Of a DNA stretch of 64,000 bases, positions 1 through 9,100 are shown piece after piece (position 1 is the stretch's first letter; the number at the start of each line of letters is the position of its first letter). The stretch covers positions 62,001-126,000 of the forward strand of contig NZ_MRDE01000081.1 of assembly GCF_001968835.1 (NCBI RefSeq), read 5' to 3'. The position numbers were made by a program, and so were the translations under genes. Source of the DNA: Tersicoccus phoenicis (GTDB lineage Bacteria > Actinomycetota > Actinomycetes > Actinomycetales > Micrococcaceae). The notes beneath the pieces are model-generated. The model was not told the DNA's origin, made no database searches, and was given only the letters and a program-made list of their open reading frames with translations.

Positions 1-493
1 CTACCGCACCGTCGACAGCCCGGTCGGGCCGCTGCTGTTGGCCGCCACCGACGCCGGGCTGGTCCGCGTGGCCTTCGCGGTCGAGGACCACGACGCCGTG
101 CTGCAGACCCTCGCCGACCGGCTCGGCCCGCGGATCCTGCGGGCGCCGAAGCGCCTGGACACCGCCGCCCGGGAGGTCGAGGAATACTTCGAGGGCCGGC
201 GGCACGCCTTCGACCTGCCGCTGGACCTGCGCCTGTCCGCCGGGTTCCGTCGCCTCGTGCAGGAGCACCTGCCCCGGATCGGGTTCGGCAGCACGGCGTC
301 CTACGCCCAGGTCGCCGCCGCCGTCGGCAACCCGGCGGCCGTGCGGGCCGTGGGCACCGCGTGCGCCACCAACCCCCTGCCCGTCGTCGTACCCTGCCAC
401 CGCGTGCTGCGCTCCGACGGCAGCCTCGGCGGGTACATCGGCGGGCTGGCTGCCAAACGCACCCTGCTCAGCCTGGAAACCGCAGCCGCCTGA
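1..493 (+). CDS. ogt: Methylated-DNA--[protein]-cysteine S-methyltransferase (Ogt/Ada C-terminal type), 5' truncated by window edge
   Basis: Suicide DNA-repair enzyme that moves the alkyl group from O6-alkylguanine to its own cysteine. The reading frame is open from base 2 (YRTVDSPVGPLLLAATDAG), the usual start of the N-terminal domain, so only a few codons are missing. The acceptor motif PCHRVL lies in VVVPCHRVLRSDGSLGGY, followed by the family ending GGLAAKRTLLSLE. The helix-turn-helix that inserts into DNA precedes it (FGSTASYAQVAAAVGNPAAVRAVG). An internal TTG at 38 is not the true start, because conserved sequence continues upstream of it. Upstream context is outside the window. Confidence 0.93.
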   Translation, partial: YRTVDSPVGPLLLAATDAGLVRVAFAVEDHDAVLQTLADRLGPRILRAPKRLDTAAREVEEYFEGRRHAFDLPLDLRLSAGFRRLVQEHLPRIGFGSTASYAQVAAAVGNPAAVRAVGTACATNPLPVVVPCHRVLRSDGSLGGYIGGLAAKRTLLSLETAAA

Positions 494-620
494 CCGCAGC
501 ACCCCGCACACTGGGTTAGATTGACTCAGGAAAGCGTGCGGTCAGCACGGGCGGCGACGCCCCGGGTCAACGACACCAGTGGCGCGGTCGGGCGGCGGAC
601 GTCACCTGAGAAAAGAGACG

Positions 621-1655
621 ATGGACACCATCCTGCAGGAACCCACCTGGCTCGCCGTGCAGCGGGATCTCGGCCATGACGTGGCCGACCTGAGCGGACC
701 CGGCTGGCGCGCCGGCGCCGTCCTGCAGCGCCGCCGGGTCGGATCTTTCCTCTACTGCCCGTACGGTCCCGTCGTGGCGGAACCCGGCGCCCTGCCGGCC
801 GCGCTCACCGCGCTGACCGGGGAGGCGCGCCGTGCCGGTGCCTGGTTCCTGCGGCTGGAGCCGATGCCCGCCGGCGACGGTCTGGAGCCCGGGCGTGGGC
901 GCGACGTCGCAGAGCTGCGCGAGGTCCTCGCCGCTCGGGGCGCCCGGATCAGTCCGAGCGACGTCCAACCGCGGCGGACCCGCCTGATCGATCTACGCCG
1001 GCCACCCGAGGATCTGCTGGCCGGCATGACGGGCAGCATCCGCACCATCTACCGCAACGGGCACAAGAAGGGCCTGGCGGTGGAGGCCAGCTCCGACCCG
1101 GCCGACATCGCCATCCTGCTCGGCTTCCTCGAGCTGACCGCCAGCCGGAAGGGTATCCGCACCCACCCCGAACGGTACCTGCGGCAGGTCGCCGCCACCC
1201 TGATGCCCCGGGACGCGGCCAAGCTGTACATCACCCGGCAGCACGGCACGCCGGTGTGCGCCGCACTGGTGTACGACTCCGCCACCGTCCGGACGTTCGC
1301 CCACGCGGCGGTCCCGGCGCAGCACCGGCGGCTGCGACCGAACCAGCCGCTGATCGTGCAGGCGATGCTGGACGCCCGGGCGCGCGGCCAGCACGCCGCC
1401 GACCTGTTCGGCATCGCCCCGACCGACGACCCCTCCCACCCGTGGGCCGGGTTCACCGCGTTCAAACGCTCCTTCGGCGGAATCGACGTCGCCCACACCG
1501 GCACGTGGGACCTGCCCGTCCGGTCCGCCGCCTACGGCCTGTACCGGCAGGCCCGGAGCACGCTGGACGCCTCCCGGCAGGGGGAGCGGCGGGTCCGGCG
1601 GGCGCTGGCCGCCGCCCGGTCCTCGGCCCGACCGGCGGGATCCCCGGCGTCCTGA
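621..1655 (+). CDS. FemAB-like aminoacyltransferase (peptidoglycan interpeptide bridge family, GNAT fold)
   Basis: 344 residues, the usual size for actinobacterial FemX/FemAB-like proteins, which use aminoacyl-tRNA to add amino acids to lipid II. The start MDTILQEPTW matches the typical opening of the family; an in-frame upstream start at 579 would add 14 residues of poor composition. The N-terminal GNAT half has FLYCPYGPV, the linker has RTRLIDLRRPPEDLLAGM, and the second half has SIRTIYRNGHKKGLAVEAS and DLFGIAPTDDPSHPWAGFTA, all FemAB signatures. A basic tail follows residue 310. The amino acid and acceptor cannot be told from sequence. It stands alone, convergent with the methyltransferase gene ending at 1709. 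Confidence 0.85.
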   Translation: MDTILQEPTWLAVQRDLGHDVADLSGPGWRAGAVLQRRRVGSFLYCPYGPVVAEPGALPAALTALTGEARRAGAWFLRLEPMPAGDGLEPGRGRDVAELREVLAARGARISPSDVQPRRTRLIDLRRPPEDLLAGMTGSIRTIYRNGHKKGLAVEASSDPADIAILLGFLELTASRKGIRTHPERYLRQVAATLMPRDAAKLYITRQHGTPVCAALVYDSATVRTFAHAAVPAQHRRLRPNQPLIVQAMLDARARGQHAADLFGIAPTDDPSHPWAGFTAFKRSFGGIDVAHTGTWDLPVRSAAYGLYRQARSTLDASRQGERRVRRALAAARSSARPAGSPAS

Positions 1656-1708
1656 GGCGCGAGCGACCGCGGGGTTGCCGTGCGCCCGCGACGACGGTGG
1701 GTGGAACG

Positions 1709-2488
1709 TCAGCGGGCTCCAGCGCCGTCCCCGTGGCGTACGGTCAGCAGCCGGAAGGAGCGCTGGGGGCGCACCTGCCAGCCCGCCGGGACCAGGGCGG
1801 CCAGTTCATCGGCCCGGTAGCTGCGCCGGATCGAGAGCAGCCCGTCGAAGCGCAGGAAGGTGCGGGCACGGGCTACCGGCAGGGTGCCGACCCAGTAGAG
1901 CAGCCACGCCGTCCGGCTCCGCCGCAGATCGTTGTGCACGACGACGCCCGCGGCCAGCGCCGTGGTGTCGGTCAGCAGCGCAATCAACTCTCCGGCGCTG
2001 AGGTGATGCAGCACATGGTTGGAGACGACGACGTCGAACCGCTCCCCCGCCGCGACCAGCTCGGCGCTCGCCGCACCCCGGTAGGTCAGCCCCGCACCGC
2101 CGTCGTGCGCGGCCGCCCACGCATGCGCGCGCGGATCGGGATCCGACGCCGTGACGGTGACGGCGATCCCGTCCCGGTTGGCCCAGCGGGCCAGTGCCCG
2201 GGCGACGTCCCCACCGCCGGACCCGATGTCCAGCACCGTGGCGGTGCGGCCGGTCGCCGCGGCCGCGCGCAGCACGGGCCGGAGCCGTGACCGGTAGACC
2301 GGGCGCCACGCGGCGACCAGCGGGTTGACCACGGCGAAGAGACGGTAGGTGGCCGCCAGGGCGACGGGGTCGCAGGCCGGGTCGTCCATCAGTTCCGGTT
2401 CGTCGACGCTGCGCCGGCGCAGCAGGGGATCGAACCGGAGCCGCGGCACGGCCACCCCCGGAACCCGCTCGGCCACGGGCTCAGGCAC
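1709..2488 (-). CDS. Class I SAM-dependent methyltransferase coupled to a type III polyketide synthase
   Basis: 259 residues with a Rossmann methyltransferase fold. Motif I is VLDIGSGGGDVARALARW (about residues 86-103), then an acidic strand end TVTASDPDPRA, and motif IV FDVVVSNHVLHHLS. The C-terminal half (ARTFLRFDGLLSIRRSYRADEL) resembles small-molecule methyltransferases of the UbiE/Coq5-like group. The GTG start at 2488 overlaps the last 8 bases of the polyketide synthase gene, so the two are probably translationally coupled. This suggests it O- or C-methylates the resorcinol or pyrone product; the substrate is inference. Confidence 0.82.
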   Translation of the reverse strand: MPEPVAERVPGVAVPRLRFDPLLRRRSVDEPELMDDPACDPVALAATYRLFAVVNPLVAAWRPVYRSRLRPVLRAAAATGRTATVLDIGSGGGDVARALARWANRDGIAVTVTASDPDPRAHAWAAAHDGGAGLTYRGAASAELVAAGERFDVVVSNHVLHHLSAGELIALLTDTTALAAGVVVHNDLRRSRTAWLLYWVGTLPVARARTFLRFDGLLSIRRSYRADELAALVPAGWQVRPQRSFRLLTVRHGDGAGAR

Positions 2489-3674
2489 CGGCCGTCTCGC
2501 CGTCGGCGTGGTCGAGGTCCACGGACCCGGGTGACGCCGCCAGCCGCAGCAGGGCGCTCTCGATGCTCAGCCCGGGACCGAACGCGAGCGCCGCCACGGT
2601 GCCGGTGGCGCCGGAGCGGCGCAGCCTGTCCAGCACGAACAGGATCGTGACGCTGGACATGTTGCCGACGTCGGCAAGCACTCCACGGGAGGGCGCCATC
2701 TGCTCGTCGCTGAGGCCGAGCCGGATCTGCACCTTGTCCAGGATGCTGCGACCGCCCGGGTGCACGGCCCACAGCGGGATGGTCGCGGCGTCGGCGCCGG
2801 TGCGTCCGAGCAGCGGGGCCAGCGCGTCGGTGATGTGGTCGTCGATGATCTTCGGGACGTAGGTGCCGAGGATCATCTCGAAGCCCTCGTCGCCGATGCT
2901 CCAGGCCAGCGCTTCCTCTCCCACCGGGGCGAGAGTCGTCTCGAAGTCGACCAGCTCCAAGCCTGGGGCGGCCACCTCGGCGGCGGCCGGGCCGGTTTCG
3001 CGCGCGGTGACGATCGCGGCGGCGGCCCCGTCGGCGAACAGGGCATTGCCCATCACGGTGTTGGGGTCGTTGCGCACGTGCAGGTGCAGGGTGCACAGCT
3101 CCACGCAGACGACGAGGACGACGGCGTCCGGGTCGGCGATGCAGTAGGCGTGGGCGGTCCGCAGCGCCGGGAACGCCGCGTTGCAGCCCATGAAGCCCAG
3201 GTGCAGGCGCGTGACGTCGGCGGGCAGGCCGAGGTCCTTGGTCACCCGAACGTCCGGGCCCGGCGCGAAGAAGCCCGTGCAGGAGACCGTGATGACGTGG
3301 GTGACGTCGCTCGGAGCGACGGTCGACGCGACGTCGTCCAGGGCGGCGCGGGCGGCGCCGACGAACAGGCGGGACGCCTCCGTCGTGTAGATCGCGTTGC
3401 GCGCCCCGGTGGCGGGCGAGCCGAGCGCACCGGTGGCGCCGTCGAGGAAGTGCGTGGTGGCGGGATCCCCGTCACCGGCCTCCCGGGCCTCGGCGGCCAG
3501 TTCGGTCAGCACCGTGTGCCGGGTCCGCACCCCGGCGCCGGCGAACGCGGTGCGAACCAGCCGCGAGCCGAGCCGGGTCGTGCTCGACTGGGTGGCGAAC
3601 AACTCCGCCACCTCGTCCTGCCCGATCACCGTCTCCGGCAGCCGGGTGGCGATCGTCAGCAGGCGGACACTCAT
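2481..3674 (-). CDS. Type III polyketide synthase (chalcone/stilbene synthase-like)
   Basis: 397 residues, the normal length for this homodimeric ketosynthase family. The catalytic triad is visible: Cys in TVSCTGFFAPGPDV, His in AVHPGGRSILDKV, Asn in GNMSSVTILFVL. The C-terminal GPGLSIESALL matches the conserved GFGPG-type loop. It condenses malonyl-CoA onto an acyl-CoA starter without an acyl carrier protein; bacterial members make alkylresorcinols, alkylpyrones or tetrahydroxynaphthalene. The downstream methyltransferase overlaps it by 8 bases. No hydroxylase or prenyltransferase is adjacent, so the cluster looks minimal and the product is unknown. Confidence 0.93.
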   Translation of the reverse strand: MSVRLLTIATRLPETVIGQDEVAELFATQSSTTRLGSRLVRTAFAGAGVRTRHTVLTELAAEAREAGDGDPATTHFLDGATGALGSPATGARNAIYTTEASRLFVGAARAALDDVASTVAPSDVTHVITVSCTGFFAPGPDVRVTKDLGLPADVTRLHLGFMGCNAAFPALRTAHAYCIADPDAVVLVVCVELCTLHLHVRNDPNTVMGNALFADGAAAAIVTARETGPAAAEVAAPGLELVDFETTLAPVGEEALAWSIGDEGFEMILGTYVPKIIDDHITDALAPLLGRTGADAATIPLWAVHPGGRSILDKVQIRLGLSDEQMAPSRGVLADVGNMSSVTILFVLDRLRRSGATGTVAALAFGPGLSIESALLRLAASPGSVDLDHADGETAGA

Positions 3675-3717
3675 CCCTCATGGTAGGCACGGTGGGCATT
3701 CGCCCCTGACCACCGGA

Positions 3718-4611
3718 TCAGGTCGGGTACTCGACCCAGGCGAAGTGAGTGCCGTCCGGGGACCAACTGGGCACGTTGATGGTGCCCTGGCCGCCGCGGA
3801 AGGCGATGCGGGCGATGGTGGTGTCCCAGTCCGGCAGTTCGACGACGACGAGTTCGACCGGCAGGTTCGCGGGGTGGCCGGTGGTGCCCGGCGGGTAGCT
3901 CAGGTACACCGCATGAGTTCCGGTCGGGTTCAGGTGCGGGAACCAGTGGACCCGATCACCGTGCGTAAGTCGTTCCAGCCCCGTGCCGTCGGCGCGGATC
4001 CGGGCGAGCTGAGCGTGGCCGGGCGTGACCGCCCACGTCTCGGTGGAGAAGACGACCCACGCGCCGTCGGGCGTGAACTCGGCGCCGTCGTCGGGGCCGG
4101 TCGTCCCGGTGGCCGCCCGGTCCTCGGTCAGGCCGCGGTCGTCCGCACCGTCCACGCCGACCAGACGCACGTGCGCCGCTGTGCTGTGCCCAGCGGCGTC
4201 GCGGTCGGCGGCGTCGTCGTCGACCGCGATGTACGCGAGCGTGGTCCCGTCGGGGCTGACCCCGTGCAGGTAGTGCCGCCGGCCGGGCGTCGCCGTGATG
4301 CGGGTCGCGGCGCCCCCGTGCCGGGGCAACGAGTAGAGGTGACCGTCCCCGGCGGAGGCGTGGATCACCGTGCCGTCCGGCGCCAGGACGTGGTCATTGT
4401 TGACCGGAGGCAGTCCGGTGACGGGGATCGGCGTCAACGGCCCACCACCGTCGACGGGCAGCTCCCACAGCCGGCCCTCAGCGTTGACGATCAGGTGCCC
4501 GTCGGGGGCCCAGTTCGGCGCCTCGACGTGCCTCTGCGTCGTGAGGATCAGGTCCCGGCCGCCGTCGAGCCCGGAAACCCATACCCGGCACACCGGCCGC
4601 TTCTCCGCCAT
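3718..4611 (-). CDS. TolB/PD40-type beta-propeller protein
   Basis: 297 residues with repeated propeller blades: APNWAPDGHLIVNAEGRLW, NDHVLAPDGTVIHAS, LHGVSPDGTTLAYIA, GAEFTPDGAWVVFSTE and VPSWSPDGTHFAWVEY. Each carries the SPDG turn of WD40-like (PD40) repeats. No signal peptide or membrane segment is seen, so it is probably cytoplasmic, unlike periplasmic TolB. Homologues in actinobacteria are mostly annotated as biopolymer transporter TolB or left uncharacterised. It lies on the same strand as the neighbouring polyketide genes but 43 bases beyond them, and 92 bases from the Wadjet-type operon; no functional link is evident. Confidence 0.8.
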   Translation of the reverse strand: MAEKRPVCRVWVSGLDGGRDLILTTQRHVEAPNWAPDGHLIVNAEGRLWELPVDGGGPLTPIPVTGLPPVNNDHVLAPDGTVIHASAGDGHLYSLPRHGGAATRITATPGRRHYLHGVSPDGTTLAYIAVDDDAADRDAAGHSTAAHVRLVGVDGADDRGLTEDRAATGTTGPDDGAEFTPDGAWVVFSTETWAVTPGHAQLARIRADGTGLERLTHGDRVHWFPHLNPTGTHAVYLSYPPGTTGHPANLPVELVVVELPDWDTTIARIAFRGGQGTINVPSWSPDGTHFAWVEYPT

Positions 4612-4702
4612 CGTCGCAGCCTAGCCCGGGCGGCCCTGCAGGCTCCGGCGGCGATCAACCGCACCGCACCGCGTCCGCGAACGGCAGAAAGCACCGGCCC
4701 TC

Positions 4703-6196
4703 TCATCGAGCCGCCCGAGCCGGCGAAAGGTGCGTCAGGAGGTCCGCGGCCAGCAGGTCGGCGACGGCTTCCTCCTCGACCGCGAAGCCGTCGTCGGCCA
4801 TCGCGACCGCCAGTTCGGGGTCCCACGGTGATTCCGCCGGCCTGCCCGCCAGGTGCCGGGAGGGCTTGCCGGCGCGCACGGCCTCCCGGTAGTGCGCGGC
4901 CGTGAATCGCCACGGCATCCAGTCCACGTGAGCGCCGAGGCTCCGGGCGATCCGCAGGCCACCCCAGTCGAAGTCGCCGTGATACCGGCACGCCGCTCCC
5001 CGCGCCACGAGCCGGGCGAGCAGGTCGACCACCGCCGTACTCGGCTGACCTCCGGTACACACCAGCACGGGCCCGACGGCGGCGTGCTGATCCGTACCGA
5101 CCGGGGCCGGAACCGGACGCGAGGTGCCCGCCGCCGCCCAGCGCGCGGCCACGACCTCGACGACCGTCGGGTTCTCGCAGGCGTGGACGACGGCGCCGGG
5201 CGGGAGCGCCCGCACTCCACCGGATCGGACCTGGTCCAGCGTCAGCAGCAGCGGCGCCCGTGCCGCTCGCATCGCCTCCAGAGAGGCCGCCGTCGCCGAG
5301 CGGAGGGAACGACCGAGTTTCTCGCCCGGCACCTCGGCAGCGGTTACCTCGACGCCGGCGCCCGGCACGTCGATGTCGAGCGATCCGACACCCGAGGCGT
5401 CGACGCCCGGTACCCCGAGACACAGCACCCGGGACGCCACGTTCGACAGCACCACCCCGGCGGCCGCCCAGGCGTCGCGCGTCGACAGGTCCCGGTCGGT
5501 GATCGCGACGCCGGGCATGAAGGCGGCCCCGACGAGCGCGGCGGCGAGCCGGCCGAGCGGCCGCGCGTCGTCGAGTGCGTGGGCGTCACCGAGCACCCGG
5601 CGGGCGAGGACGGCGAGAGGCTCGTCGGCGACGGGCAGGACGTCGAGCACCGCGCCCAGCCGGTTGACCAGGTCGGTGGCCACCGCGGGCGAGAACTCGG
5701 CGCCGAGCCGGGCGCCCTCGGCCCGTGTGGTGCGTTTGAGTCCACCCGCGGCGCACCAGGCTTCCCACTGGGCAACCAGGCTGGGATACCGGGACGCCGG
5801 CCCGGCCAGGCCGACGCCGGCGGCCTGCCAGGCGGCCGCCTCCCGCTCCTGCTCGCTCCGCCGGTCGGTGACCGGGCCGCTGACCGTCTCGACGGCGTCG
5901 GCGAGCCCGGCCGGCCACGGTCCACGGCGCAGCACCTCCTCGACGGTGCTCAGGTCCACGCGCAGGGTGGACCCGGTCCGCCGCGGTCGTCCCACCAGTC
6001 TCCAGGCGGCGGCACGCTGCTCGGGGCTCGGGTCGCGCAACTGGACGACGCCGTGCAGCGGCCCGGCACCGGCGGCGAGGATCCGCCCACGGACCCGGTC
6101 GACGAACCAGGCCAGCCCGGGATCGGCCAGCAACCGGTCCAGCGCCTCCCGGTTCCCACTCGGTTGTCCCGGACTCACCGGCCGGTCCGCGGTCAT
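4703..6196 (-). CDS. jetD: Wadjet-type JetD: TIGR02679/DUF2399 nuclease subunit
   Basis: 497 residues, last gene of the four-gene operon. It has the DUF3323 plus DUF2399 architecture of TIGR02679 proteins. The C-terminal DUF2399 part is a TOPRIM-like nuclease domain: an acidic site in HACENPTVVEV (Glu near residue 341) and GDFDWGGLRIARSL (Asp near 408 and 410). In Wadjet systems JetD cleaves plasmid DNA caught by the SMC-like JetABC motor. The ATG start overlaps the jetC stop by 4 bases (ATGA). An upstream in-frame extension falls inside jetC and is ignored. The nuclease assignment follows the family; subtype numbering was not checked. Confidence 0.88.
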   Translation of the reverse strand: MTADRPVSPGQPSGNREALDRLLADPGLAWFVDRVRGRILAAGAGPLHGVVQLRDPSPEQRAAAWRLVGRPRRTGSTLRVDLSTVEEVLRRGPWPAGLADAVETVSGPVTDRRSEQEREAAAWQAAGVGLAGPASRYPSLVAQWEAWCAAGGLKRTTRAEGARLGAEFSPAVATDLVNRLGAVLDVLPVADEPLAVLARRVLGDAHALDDARPLGRLAAALVGAAFMPGVAITDRDLSTRDAWAAAGVVLSNVASRVLCLGVPGVDASGVGSLDIDVPGAGVEVTAAEVPGEKLGRSLRSATAASLEAMRAARAPLLLTLDQVRSGGVRALPPGAVVHACENPTVVEVVAARWAAAGTSRPVPAPVGTDQHAAVGPVLVCTGGQPSTAVVDLLARLVARGAACRYHGDFDWGGLRIARSLGAHVDWMPWRFTAAHYREAVRAGKPSRHLAGRPAESPWDPELAVAMADDGFAVEEEAVADLLAADLLTHLSPARAAR

Positions 6197-9100
6197 CCGA
6201 ACAGGGCCGCCTCGTCGTCGACCACCGGGGAATCGCTGCCGGCGCGGGCCGCCGCCTCCACCTCGGGATCCCGACGTCGTCGTCGGCCGTCCCACCGCCA
6301 GCGGGACACTCCCACGGCGTCGACGCCCTCCACCCGGGACAGCTGGGCGATCGCGAGCCCGGGCACCTGCGGGTAGCACCCCCACTCCCGTTCGCTGGTC
6401 ATCACGACGTCGAGGTCGAACGTGGCGAGCAGGCCGAGGGACTTGGCCCGGGAGTCGTCGTCGATGCCGGCGAAGGCCTCGTCGAGCAGGATCAGCCGCG
6501 GCGCCTGGGGGGCGGCCGAGTTGTAGTGCGCCGACGCCGCGGCGAACAGCGGCACGGACACCGCCAGGGCCTTCTCCCCGCCCGATGCCGGCCCGGAGGC
6601 CGAGCGCCACTGGCCGTTCTGCCTCCGCTCCACGACGAACGTGTGCCACTGCCGGTAGTCCAGGGCCTGCCCCAGGTGCTCCTGCCAGCCGCCGGTGGGG
6701 TCGGCCTCCCGGATCTCGGTGATCCGGGCGTGCAGGAAGTCGCCGATCGCGGCGCGGTCCCCGGGCGTCCAGGTGGCGTCCGAACGGATCATCAGACCCC
6801 TGGCCGCGGCCAGACCGGCCGGCCCGTCGGCGCGCTCACGCCACTGGACCCGCAGCTGCATCCCGGTGGACGTCCTGCGCTCGGCAAGCTCGCGGTTCAT
6901 CCGGGTGATCTGCTCCTCGGCCGTGTGCAGCAGTTCGTGCAGATGGCCGGCCACCTCGTTGACCAGGTGGTTCTCCAGGATCTCCCGCTCCCGGGCGCTG
7001 AGCAGCCGCTCCCGGTCGGCGACGTCGGTCGCCAGCCGGCCCGCCAGCCGGTCGACGTCGACCTCCTCGTTCAGGTACCGCACCCGGGCCACCAGCACGT
7101 CGTCGCGTTGTTCCAGGAACGCGGTGTGCCCGTGCCGGCTCATCTGCCCCTGCAGCTCCGTGGAGGCGCTGGACACGCGCTGCTGGGCGCGGCCCCAGGC
7201 GTCGTCGGAGTCGTCGGTCGCCTGCAGCTGCTGCTCGACGTCGCGGGACAGGCCCACGGCGGCGGTCACGGTCCACTCCACGGGCGCGTCCGGCGACGGG
7301 ACCGACAGCTCGGGCATTGCGACCCGCAGTAGACCGGTGGCCGCGAACGCTCGCAGGCCCGCGGTCCGCTCCTCCCGCGCAGTGGCCGTCTCGGCACGAC
7401 GCCGCTCCAGGTCGCGTGCCCGCTCCTCGGACCGGCCGCGCCGTTCGACGGCGGTGAGCTGGTCCCGGCTGATCCGCCGCAGGTCCGCGGCCGCGTCCTG
7501 CAGGTCGGTGACGATGGCGGCGAGGCGGCTCTGCAGCTCGGCCACCGACGCCCCGACAGTGGCGTGCAGGGCGTCGTACTTCGCACGCAGGCTCGCCGCC
7601 TGGGTGCGCAGGTCACGGCGTTCGGTCTCCCGCCGCGCGGCCAGGTCGGCGGCCTCGGCGGCGCGTCCGGTCGCCTGCTCGTGGGCCGCTGCCGCGTCGG
7701 CGGCGGCACGGGCGGCGCTGCGCACCTCGGTCACGGCCAGTGCGTACGTGGTGACGGCCTCCCCGACGTCGGCGATGGCGGCGGCCGTGGTGCCCACACC
7801 GAGCTGCGCGGCCTGGTCGGCGAGTTCCGCCGCCGCCTGGGTGGCTACCTCGGCGACGCGTTCCCAGCCGGCGCGGGTCTCGGTGACCCTCCCCTGCGCA
7901 CGGTCGAGTTCCCGCTGCGCGTTCGCGGCGCCCGCGTGCGCCGAGCGGAGTTCCCGTTCGGCGCCCAGCGGGTAACCTGTCCGCTCGTCGTGCACGCGAG
8001 CGGCCCGCCGGTCCGCGTCCGCGACGCGATCTCGGGCGGCCGCGCGCTCGGCCTCCAGCTCTCCCGCCCGGATCCGCAGCTGTTCGAGCAGCTCACGTCG
8101 GTGGGACTCGCGGGCGCCGGCGCCGACGTACTCGGCACGCTCCTTCGACCAGGAACCGCGGGCGGGGCCGGCACCCCACCGCCCGTCGACATCCACCCAG
8201 AGGGCTGCCCCGGTGGCTTCCCCGAGTCCGATCCGGCCGAGAGCGGCCGCCACGGCGTCGGCCCCGACCGTGTCGTCGGGCCCGACGGCGGGCACGAGCA
8301 CGGCCGCCAGTGAGGTCGCCGTCTCCGGTCCCGTCGGGCCGAGCACGACGTCGTTATCGGCCCGCAGGGTTCCGTCGGGGAAGATCCAGGCGTCCAGCAG
8401 TCCGGCGGAGGTCAGTGCCGCCTCCACGCCGGCCCGGTTGGGGCCGGGCACCGAGGCCGCGAAATCGGTCAGCCGCCACAGCGGCGCACCCGCCCGGTCG
8501 TGCCGGGTGTGCGGGTCCCGGCCCGGTGCCGGCGGTGGCTCCGGGTCGCGCCCGGTCCGCAGGTCCTCGATCCGGGCGCGGAGCTGCGCCAGGTCCCCGG
8601 CCAGCCGGTCCTCGTCGTGGCGCGCCTCGGCCCGGGCGAGTCCGATCGTCTCCAGGGCTGTCCTGGCTCCGGTCTCCAGTGCGGCGAGGGCCGGGGCATC
8701 TCCGGCCAGGCTCCGCGCCCAGCCCTCGGTCAGGCCGGCCAGATCGTCCACCGCGGCGTCCAGAGCGATGGCGGACAGCCCCGTCAGGTGTTCCCGTACC
8801 CGGTCGTGGTAGACCGTCACGGCGGTCTCGACGCTCTCGTCCGCGGCCCGCTGCTCCTCCCGGCGGCCGGCTTCGTCGGTCTCCGCCGCGTCGAGCAACT
8901 GCCGGTGCTGGCCGGCGCGGGACTCGGCCTGCTGCGCCGTGTCCAGCAGACCGCGGACATGGCGGATCTGGTCCCGTCGGCGGTTCAGCGCCCGCTCGGC
9001 CACCTGCGCATCGGCGGTGATCGCCCGGTGCTCGGCCGCAAGCCCGGCCGGTCCGGCCAGCCCGGCCGCGGTCGCGTCCTTGTGGTCGGCCTCGGCGGCC

